This document shows, piece after piece, positions 55,929-64,000 of a stretch of 64,000 nucleotides of DNA. The DNA is from Setomelanomma holmii (Eukaryota > Ascomycota > Dothideomycetes > Pleosporales > Phaeosphaeriaceae). The first letter of the stretch is position 1, and each line of letters opens with the position of its first letter. Under the pieces are notes generated by a model. It was not told the DNA's origin, made no database searches, and saw only the letters and a list, made by a program, of their open reading frames with translations. The stretch is from the NCBI GenBank assembly GCA_010015745.1, contig ML978159.1, positions 558,001 to 622,000 of the forward strand, read 5' to 3'. Both the position numbers and the translations under genes were made by a program.

Positions 55929-56243
55929 GGTGGGTAGGGATCGACGTTGAATTCAGTGAGGGTGGATGAAGGAAGGAAGAATGTAAAGTTGAATCAATGC
56001 GTGCAGTAGAAGTGGCATGAGGTGTGATGACGTAGCTAGTAATTATCCTTGGCAGGGGAGAACCACGGGCAATATTTCCAACTTTATAGGTTGTCCTGTG
56101 TTTGTTGTCTTATCTCATGTAAATGCGACTATCACGTGCGTTACACTACACTCTCGCCTCTTTTGCCGGACAGGGAACTTTGCTATCTCGGATCATCCAT
56201 CAGGACAGCTAGATGCTGCTGATCTGCATCTATTCAGACTTTT
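55929..56243. other. Promoter of the tocopherol-cyclase-like gene
   Basis: 315 bases between two leftward genes. No supported coding frame. Confidence 0.45.
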
Positions 56244-57499
56244 TCAGAGCTCGTCTTTCTCGGGGACTTTCTCCTTCCCACTCTTTGCTTGCTCAATGAG
56301 ACCCTTTCGGACGATGCTCGACAGCACTTCGTACGCGACTTGCGCGGCTGCAATACCAGTAGTCTCCGCAGCACCGTCATACGCCGGGCTTACTTCAACG
56401 ATATCTGCGCCGACAACGTTCATGCCCTCGATACCTCTCAAGATCCTAATGAGCTCTCGTGTCGTCCAACCTCCGGGCTCTGGCGTACCAGTTCCAGGTG
56501 CAAGGCCAGGGTCAATGACGTCGATGTCAATGCTGAGGTACACTGGCGTGTTTGTACCCACGCGGTTCAAGATGGAGGTTATGATACCACTTGCGCCGAT
56601 GTCGTCAATGTCGTCGGTTGCGATGCGGATCCAGCCCTGCTGTGCGTCGTCTGCAAAGTCTTCCGCGTCATCACCGGAAATTCTTGACCTCAGCCCAGCG
56701 TGCACGCTCGAGCCATTCGCAATCAGTCCTTCGGTAGCCGCCAGCCAGAACATGCTGCCATGGTTGAAGTAGGATTGCTGTGATGAATCCTCAGGATCAA
56801 TCCATGCAGATGGGTACTTCGCCGGATGCCAAGTGTCCAGATGTGCGTCGAAATGCACGACTGCAATCGGCTGATCATACACCTCCTTCAAAGCTCTTAA
56901 TGCTGGTAGTGCAATGCTATGATCTCCTCCGAGCGTGAGCAGCTTGGGCCGCTTGAAGTACTCGACTCCGCTATCTGCGCTCTTCTCGGTCGGTCCTCGC
57001 TTGCCCAACTCGAGGAAAGCCTCACTCATCTGCCGCAACGCCAGTGCATTATCAAAGGGTGTGATGGGGATGTCCCCACAGTCCACGATGTTCGCCCATG
57101 ATGTATAAGGATTGAGGCCAGCTCGCGGATTGAAGCCCCGAAACGACGTCTGTCGTGAAGATCCTGCACGGATGGCTCGAGGGCCGAACCGCGCGCCTGG
57201 ACGGTAGGAAACGGCGGTGTCGAATGGCGCACCTAGGATGGCGATGTCGTAGGTGGTTTGCGGATGTGTCAGACAGCGTGTGTGCGGGAGATGGGCAAAT
57301 GTTGATATGCCCGAAAAGCCCCACTATGTTTGTCAGCTGGCTTCAGGCATGAACCGTATACTGAACTTGCATCAGTGCCCCATTTCCTTTCTAGCTCATC
57401 CAATCGCTCTTGTGAGAATGATTCCTGGTGATGCACATGGTGTGAGTGCGAGCGTACAACAGCCGCAAGCGCGAGCAATGCTAGACTGGACCACAACAT
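56244..57499 (-). CDS. Secretory-pathway agmatinase/ureohydrolase with C-terminal KDEL, GC-AG intron
   Basis: Two exons, 57499-57371 and 57323-56244, give 402 residues. Exon 1 is a signal peptide (MLWSSLALLALAAVVRS), a His-rich stretch (HSHHVHHQ) and SFSQERLDELERKWGTD; exon 2 continues WGFSGISTFAHLPHTRCL, the conserved start of fungal agmatinases. The manganese ligands of the arginase/agmatinase fold are all present: GGDHSI, DAHLDTW and SIDIDVIDP; VEVSPAYD follows. The family cleaves agmatine or related guanidino compounds to urea. The last four residues are KDEL, the classical ER-retrieval signal, which together with the signal peptide suggests an ER-resident enzyme. The joining intron begins GCAAGT, an ideal GC-AG donor. 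Substrate specificity within the family is not certain. Confidence 0.88.
57324..57370 (-). other. GC-AG intron in the agmatinase gene
   Basis: 47 bases, GAT|GCAAGT donor, CATAG acceptor, GCTGAC branch-like site. It joins KWGTD to WGFSG, a conserved junction in the family. Unspliced RNA or a GT donor inside it would break this motif. Confidence 0.8.
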
Positions 57500-57989
57500 A
57501 ATGTGTGTAGCTCACAAGAAACAAAACCCCTCCAATTAAGGTAGGGTGCTGCAGTATTTGTAGAATCGCATTGCAAGATGCGGAATCATGTAATAGCGTC
57601 ACGGGCGTGTCTTATCCATGGTTGAAGTCAGTCCGCGGCCGGCGGTTGTGGGGCGTCCCAGAAAGGCAGGTCCATCCTTAATTCTTCTCTGAGTATGTTC
57701 TGTGTAGGAATGGTATGCTTGCTAGAGGGCGCTGGACGCACATAACCTTTGCGATGTGAGGAGATGTCTTATGCGAATTAGGATGAGATGGAAGTGACGA
57801 ATGACGTCATGGCGGGCACGTGCGGACGTGAGAGCGCGTCGCGTGTCGAAGCTATGACCTTCACCTCCTCATCTCTACGTCGTTCACTTAACACCGCTGC
57901 TTGATCTTAGAGCATCACAGGGGCGTACTTTGTTGACTTCTCAATCTTCTCTTGGAGGAACGCCGCACACTTTCTCCGACTCCGCCGCG
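57500..57989. promoter_or_regulatory. 490-base divergent promoter (agmatinase and Fpg-type glycosylase)
   Basis: Separates the two start codons. TGACGTCA, a CRE/ATF-type palindrome, is at about 57803-57810, and CACGTG-like GGCACGTGC follows at about 57815-57823. No coding frame. Confidence 0.5.
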
Positions 57990-59398
57990 ATGCCTGAGGT
58001 AAGCACTTCTTGGGTTCACTCCCAGCAATGCGATGGGGCTGACAGGGTCGCTAGATTGCGGAGATATCGCGCATAGTGCATTATCTGAAGAAACATGCAG
58101 TTGGAAAGACGGTAGAAGCGGTTAAGACGCAGGAGGATACTGTAGGAAATCCCTGCTGTCAACGCTGGGTCCCATCTCACACCATGAGTAGATAATTTAC
58201 GGCAAAGTCGGCACCTCGGCATCAGAATTCGAGAAGGCCATCACAGGCAAGAAGATCCTAGATGCCCGTCAACAAGGCAAATACTTCTGGCTGGTCATGG
58301 ACTCACCACCGCACCCGCTGATGCATTTTGGCATGTCTGGGTGGATGAAGTTCAACAACGACGACTCGGCTTACTATAGGCCAACCAAAGCCGGAGAAGA
58401 GGAATGGCCGCCCAAGTTCTGGAAGTTTGTACTGCAGCTGAAGGGGGAACCGAAGTCAGAAGTCGCCTTCGTTGATCCGAGACGGCTTGGGCGGATAAGA
58501 CTGGTGAACGTGAAGGCCGAAGACATGAGAAAAACTACACCTCTGAAGGAGAACGGCCCAGATCCCGTTATTGACAAGGAAATCTTGACCGTTGAGTGGC
58601 TCAGCAAGAAACTGAGAAGCAAGAAGGTGCCTGTCAAAGCGCTACTTCTTGAGTGAGTTTCGGCGTTGACAGCGGTTGTGGGCATCCACTGACTGTGAGC
58701 GCAGCCAAGCAAACATTTCAGGCATTGGAAACTGGGTGGGCGACGAAATCATGTATCATGCTCGACTTCATCCTGAGCAGTACAGCAATACGTTCAGCGA
58801 CGAGCAGATCAAGCGACTACATAACTCCATGATGTACGTCTGCGACACTGCGGTCGAACTTCTTGCTGAATCGGATAAATTCCCACCGGACTGGCTAATG
58901 AAGCACCGCTGGAGTAAAGGTAAAAAGGACGTAAGTAAGCTCCCAACTGGCGAGAAGATCACGTTTCTCAAGGTCGGCGGACGAACATCGGCGATCGTAC
59001 CCAGCTTGCAGAAGAAGACGGCGGCTGTTGCTGGAGATGTGTCCGAAGGCGCAGTCGAAGACGAGTCGGAAGAGGCGGAAGTCAAGCCAAAGAAGGGTGG
59101 GAAGAGAAAGGCTGCAATGGAGGAAGATGATGCAGAACCAGCGAGTGAGGAAGCACAAACCGCCAAGCCCAAGCGCGTTCGCAAGAAGGTGGAGAAATCA
59201 GTGAAGGAAGAGAGCGAAGATGGGGCAGAGGAAGAGGCAGCCCCAGTCACGAAGAAAGCTAAGAAGGCCACGAACGGGGCAACGAAGAATGCCAAGAAAA
59301 TAGAAGCCGCTGTGAAAAGCGAGGATACCACCGGGCGACGTCGGTCTGGGCGTGCCAAAGCTACAACCGCTTCTTACCTCGACGACAGCTCCTCGTAA
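57990..59398 (+). CDS. Formamidopyrimidine-DNA glycosylase (Fpg/MutM family)
   Basis: Four exons: 57990-57998, 58055-58141, 58192-58652 and 58705-59398, giving 416 residues. The enzyme removes oxidised purines and nicks at the abasic site. The first coding exon is only nine bases and encodes Met-Pro-Glu, so it holds the catalytic N-terminal Pro2 and Glu3. A conserved Lys (RQQGKYFWL, about 62), the FGMSGWMKF loop, DPRRLGRIRL, and the helix-two-turn-helix LLLDQANISGIGNWVGDE are intact. The bacterial zinc finger is missing, as in plant and fungal members. A lysine- and glutamate-rich tail of about 120 residues with several KR clusters (KPKRVRKK, KKAKKA) suggests nuclear targeting and DNA binding. 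Confidence 0.92.
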
Positions 59399-59528
59399 TG
59401 CCGGGGTCAGTGTACTGATATGCGAAAAAGGACTGTATATTACTGGCGCACGAATGCACCCTTTGTCTTGTGTATAATCGATTCCATCAGCGTTTTTATC
59501 CTGAATTCATGGCACCATCTTCGCCGTC
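59399..59528. other. Short spacer between convergent genes
   Basis: 130 bases between the stop codons of the glycosylase and the monooxygenase. Overlapping 3' ends of transcripts are likely. Confidence 0.5.
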
Positions 59529-61421
59529 CTACTCTCGAATGCCATTTGTCGAACTCTGCTCTAGTCCACTAGGCCGACCCGCAAGCCCCAGCACACTGCG
59601 CATTACCTTAACCAATCGCTCTGTCTCATCTCCACTTTCTTGCGCTCTCCAGGCGACCAAATAGTCCGGCCTAACAAGCACACATCCATCCTCTTCTACT
59701 CCGCATTTCTCTAACCAGTCCAAATAGGTGTCCTCCCACTCGAGGCCTCGGCCAACGTTCACGACCTTGATATCCACACCCAATTCCTTTTTCACACCCG
59801 CAGCTGCAACCGTCCATGCCCCGCCGCCAGTGCTCGTAAAGAGAGCGAAGCGGCCTTTTCCTGCAACATCCAATGTTGAAACGAGCGGGCCAGGGACTTT
59901 TTTGCCAAGCCAGACATGCGGAAGGCGCCGGCCTGGATACGTACATGGCTCGTAATGCTCTTGCGCATTTTCTACTTCAAGCGGGTGCGGTTTGAACGGC
60001 TCTGCTTCATCTGCAGTGTATACTGCTGACGACTCGTAGCGCTGACCCATGGCTAATCCAAGAGCATGGAGCTCCATATTCATTAATCGCGCACCTTCGC
60101 GAATGGCTTTTCTTCGCTCCCGTGATTCCTTGGTGTTCGCTGAGAGCCCAGCTATGTTCTTCTTGATATCTTCTTCGCTCGCGCCATATGGTAGCACGCC
60201 CATTGCGGCCCAGAGTTGCAGGTCATAACGCAGGATGTTATTGGACTCGGTGACTAGTTGTGCTGCAATTGGTTGGCGCTCGGTGTTGTAGGTGGACAGC
60301 AGCGACGGGTGGGCGAGCTTTTGTTCAACCATGGCGAGTTTCCATGCGAGATTGAAGGCATCTTGGATGCAGGTGTTCGAGCCAAGTCCCAGTGTGGGCG
60401 GATGTCGATGAACTGCATCACCAAGACAGAAACTGTACAAAGTCAGTCCAGCCTTAGAAATCGGATCGGTCTGAAGCACTTACGCATTACCCTTACTCAA
60501 CACATCTGCAGAAGTTTCGTTGATAGCCCAGCCACTCACATCCACAATCTCCACATCCGCACTGCTATCGCCGATCAAATCCACACAAATCTCCTTCCAC
60601 TCCTCAAAACTGCGTTTCGGATTCGGCGCATGCGGCCCCTTTGGAAACACGACGAGCATCCATTCCGTCCACGGCTTTACTTGCCTCAACACCCCAACAA
60701 ACGGATAATCCTTTTCCAGCCTCAACGTCAAATGCAAATTCCCCTCGCGATGATGCATAACATGCGTCAAATCCGCGCGAAACAGCACATTATACGCAAA
60801 CCCCCCGCCGGGGATACTCGTAAACGGCAACTCCAGGATCTTCGCTACCGTGCTTCGTCCACCATCCGCGCCAAACAAGTACTTTGTTCGAATCGCATAC
60901 TCGAGCCCAGAAATTCGATCCACAACAGTCGCCACAATGCCTCTTCCCGCCTCATCTGCTGGGCCGTCCTTAAACGAGACGAGTTCAGTGTCATACCGCA
61001 CCCCCCATCCATTCCCAACCGCCCACTTAACCAGCACCGGCTCCAGCAAACTCTGCGGCAAATCCAAATACCCACAAGGACTCACCGCCTCATACTCGCC
61101 CTTGCGCACACCACATCCCCACGCCTTAGCGCGCGCATACTCTTGCCCAGCGAGCGTCTCGCACCACCGATAATGTCGGGTATACGGATCGCCGTTTCCC
61201 AGGCGCGTGCATTCTTCGTACATGGACATGTCGAGGTCGCGCAGGCATTCGAGTGCGGGAGAGTTGGTCATGTGCGCGCGAGGTGTCTTCGCGGGGCCGG
61301 GCGAGGAGGAGAGGGTTAGGCCACGTAGGGAGTGGGAAGCGAGGAAACAGGAAAGGGAAGCGCCGGCGGGACCGGCGCCGATGATCAGGAAGTCTGTGGT
61401 TATTTGGGGTAGGGAAGACAT
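59529..61421 (-). CDS. FAD-dependent aromatic monooxygenase (phenol hydroxylase/TfdB type)
   Basis: Two exons, 61421-60484 and 60432-59529, give 613 residues. It has the class A flavoprotein hydroxylase signatures: FLIIGAGPAGASLSCFLA at the N-terminus, LFGADGGRSTVAKIL, and FCLGDAVHRHPPTLGLGSNT for the FAD ribityl contact, followed by IQDAFNLAWKLA. The intron joins KGNA to FCLGD. The C-terminal thioredoxin-like segment (PGRRLPHVWLGKKVPGPLVSTLD) is the one found in phenol 2-monooxygenase and 2,4-dichlorophenol 6-monooxygenase relatives. It probably hydroxylates a phenolic compound with NADPH; the substrate is unknown. The frame upstream of 61421 lacks family similarity, so MSSLPQI is the start. 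Confidence 0.9.
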
Positions 61422-62101
61422 GGTGACGATACTGGGTCTGAGCCGGTGATGTGGTTGTGAGCTGGAGAATTCCCGGTTAGGTGGGAGGATGGCGATGTGA
61501 CAGTGTAGGAGCAAAGAAATTGCAAAGATGGCGATTGCTCCTTGTCGAGAAATTGGAGAAGTGTTTGTTGGCGTGTACAGCGAAACACCCAACGCCTGAT
61601 TCCTACCTACCATGTCATGGCCTCGCTGTCCTAACTGCATGCTGCCCTGACATGCAGTCAGGCCGGCCTTAGCTACCATCTCGATTGCACCAGGACTAGA
61701 GACAGTGGAGATCCCACCAATCACTGCTAGGATTAACAAGGTGCCTTATGCATACAATAGAGAAAAGCACTTACACCGTTGGCGATATGCAGTTAGTGCT
61801 GACTCGTGAGACTACTTATGCTGATCTAGCGCGTTGCTGCGAGCTCGCGCGTACGTAAGCATACGCCTACCTTCACCCCTGAGCTTGACTAAGAGTTTGA
61901 GGGCATGTTGAAATCACATGTCGGACCTAGAAATTGTAAGCATCTCGTCGTTCACATTCCGAATGTTACGTTTTCTGTAGGCAGACTAAATCGCTAACTC
62001 TTGCGCGGTCCAAAACATTTCGATCCAACCTCCGCGACCGGACTGACCTCAACTTCCTCATCTTCAAACTCATCAATCTTCATCGCTTCGCCGATCATGT
62101 C
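61422..62101. other. Intergenic upstream of the monooxygenase
   Basis: No supported gene. Also holds the 3' flank of the zinc-finger gene. Confidence 0.45.
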
Positions 62102-64000
62102 TCACTGCTCCATATTCATAGCTCGTGTCACACCAGCAACAGCTTCGTGGTGCTGCCCGCCAATCCGCGCACCACATTCCGGGCATCGAGCCAGCTGCAT
62201 AGGCATACCACACTCGCCGATAGCGAACTTCGAATGTCAATAATTGATCTACAAATGCGTAGAAATGACTTACCGGATGCCCATTGACGCAGTTGTACCA
62301 GTGTCCTGAGTGGGTAGCGATACCGCCATATCCACTGACCATAGCTTGCTTGATAGCCTCGAGTTCTTCCTTGGTGACTTCCTCGTAGAACTCCTTGCCT
62401 AGTATTCTCATAGACTGCTCAACAGCTTCCGCTAACTTCTTGGCGTCTTGAAACTGCTGTTGACATAGCACCGCTGCTTTTTCGAGAACAGACCTGGCCG
62501 TATGGCGGTATTGTCGAACTTTGTCCCGATCTTCTTCCTTAACGAGTTCAGACGAAACAAGGCATCGCGCGATACGGGAGTAGTACAATGCCGACTCGAC
62601 TGAAATTTTTGGTAGCTTCTCCTTTTCGCATATTTCGAGCAGCCTCTTGCAGTCATCGAGGTAGTTTAAGGCTTGTTCAATTGGATGGGTGCCGCTGAAC
62701 TTTAGTAGATTCACGCTCGCTGCAAATTTCGCGTTGGTAAGCGAGGCGAGGTCGAATCGGTCTTCCAGTATCGCACAATGGACCTTGAGCTGGAGTAGAA
62801 GTCCCCCGAAGCGGATGCGGTCGTCACAGTTTCGCATAGCACTGGTGGCTGAAGACTCAAGTGTCATGTTCGCCAAGGCGCTGTCCAGTGAGGCGTTTCT
62901 CGAAACTGCGTGGATGATGGCATGGTGAAGCTTTCGCGCGGGCTGGTGTTGAATTGCCATCCTCTTCTGGAATGCGCTTACATCCTTCTCAAGCTTGTTT
63001 GCTGCCGCATAACGCGGATTCATCCTCTTGTTTATCTCCTTTACGGCTCGCTCTGTGACACGTGTGACAGCTTCCAAGTTCCCCATTGGCATGCTGACGT
63101 CCGGCAGCATCGAGATACGAGATGTCTCAAGCTCTGTTCCGAGAGCAACAAGCTTATCTTCCAATTTCTTTAGCTCTTGTTGGCCACTGACGATGAAGCG
63201 TTTGGAAGTTTCGCCAACTACAGCCTTGTTGATGAATCGGTTGTAGCGTTGCGTAACGTACTGCCGAATAGGACAACGGCAGTTCGGACACAGGGGAATT
63301 GCAGCATCCAGCTGGGCATTGTCTACGATCGCGACGAACCGGCCAGTCTTCGGATCCAGCTCGTAGACCTCTTTGAGATTTACCAGCCCGTCCAGTGTCT
63401 CGATGGTATAAAAGTGACCACAGGCAAGAACAAGAATAGGTGATTCGTCCAGATCGTGGTCTGCGTAGCGCATCATCATAACCATATCCGGAATCTCGTC
63501 TGCGTGCATGCTGCACTCTTGGCAATACTCCGCTGGACACTCCTCTCCGCATATGCTGGGACATTGGTGACCACATGGAAGGAGTTTGGTACAGCGCTCG
63601 TCGCATGGAAGGCGATTGCAAGGGGCGGAGCATGGCATGGTGCAAGCGTTCTGGTGCTCGCACGACCACTGGCACTTCTCAATGCACTGAGCGCATGGCT
63701 CGTGGCATCTCCGAGGGCATTTATTGTGTTTGCAGCGGACCTTATTTACGTCAGTCTTACTAGTCCATCAGTGGAGGGAGTACACTTACTTCGCATGGCT
63801 TTTGGCACAGACCACAAGCAGTTCCTCCATGACAGAGACGATTACAGTTGTGATTGCACGTTCCCATCTTCCTACCACACTCTTTGTTGCACGTGAGGTG
63901 CGTGACGATCGCCTCGCCTTCCGAATCTTTGCGGTTGCACAACCCACATTTTCCGGGACATGGGTGACCACACGGCAGGACAGTCTCGCAAGGGTGTGGG
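62102..64000 (-). CDS. NFX1/RZ-type zinc-finger protein, 3' part (ZNFX1-like)
   Basis: Partial at the right edge. Exons seen: 64000-63790 (open), 63740-62274 and 62227-62102. The first part has NF-X1-type cysteine repeats (CETVLPCGHPCPGKCG, CNKECGRKMGTCNHNC, CHEPCAQCIEKCQWSC, LLPCGHQCPSICGEEC). A RING-like region follows (LACGHFYTIETL ... PLCPNCRCPIRQY). After a long helical region the C-terminus ends in an RZ-type zinc finger, HWYNCVNGHPFAIGECG ... CPECGARIGGQHH, split by the last intron. This order is that of ZNFX1-like proteins, which carry an SF1 RNA helicase upstream; that part would lie beyond the window. Roles include RNA surveillance and small-RNA pathways in other organisms; not shown for this one. 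Confidence 0.88.

Noticed and set aside
60258..61319. 353-residue open frame on the plus strand
   Set aside because: Antisense to the FAD monooxygenase, Arg/His/Pro-rich and motif-free.
1..64000. CRISPR arrays, operons, ribosome binding sites, plasmid or phage features
   Set aside because: The window is eukaryotic with spliced genes; no regularly spaced repeats of CRISPR type and no bacterial signals are seen.

Overview
The window looks like a filamentous ascomycete (Pezizomycotina) chromosome segment. The evidence is short GT-AG introns of about 47-70 bases that restore known proteins, compact genes on both strands, about 1 kb promoters, and several lineage markers: the divergent two-gene ATP-citrate lyase pair, a HET/NB-ARC/TPR protein, a fungal rhodopsin-like membrane protein, an Rds1-type ferritin-like protein and Ssd1. 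Dothideomycetes is my best guess at class, but that is an impression, not a result. All exon structures were worked out by hand from splice signals and reading-frame continuity; every multi-exon model given as intact sums to a multiple of three.

Layout. 0-10 kb: a damaged small gene, a single-pass membrane protein with a cytoplasmic SH3 domain, a C2H2 zinc-finger factor with a very cysteine-rich N-terminal half, and a 119-residue probably myristoylated protein. 10-20 kb: a HET-NB-ARC-TPR NOD-like receptor, a broken aminoglycoside-phosphotransferase-like gene, an intact relative of the first small gene, and the mRNA export factor GLE1. 20-31 kb: SSD1, a secreted ferritin-like protein, an MFS transporter and an unrecognised 207-residue protein. 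31-38 kb: a truncated thioredoxin-reductase-like pseudogene, a gene-poor stretch and a rhodopsin-like membrane protein. 38-49 kb: a secreted flavoprotein, a tRNA-like locus, acl2 and acl1 back to back, and a membrane-tailed fatty aldehyde dehydrogenase. 49-64 kb: a histidine-acid-phosphatase relative without its catalytic residues, a second tRNA-like locus, a DUF829 hydrolase, a tocopherol-cyclase-like protein, an agmatinase-family enzyme carrying both a signal peptide and a C-terminal KDEL, an Fpg-type DNA glycosylase, a phenol-hydroxylase-type monooxygenase, and the 3' part of an NFX1/RZ-finger protein that runs off the right edge.

How the genes relate. Most are unrelated housekeeping or accessory genes. 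The clear functional unit is acl1/acl2, which encode the two subunits of cytosolic ATP-citrate lyase (acetyl-CoA supply) from a shared 1.1 kb promoter region. There is no PKS, NRPS or terpene synthase, so the redox and transporter genes are not a secondary-metabolite cluster. The most unusual items are the two GC-AG introns in neighbouring genes, the signal-peptide-plus-KDEL agmatinase, the dead phosphatase-like membrane protein, three decayed genes with identifiable lesions, and a pair of related Pol III (tRNA-like) loci with long central inserts.
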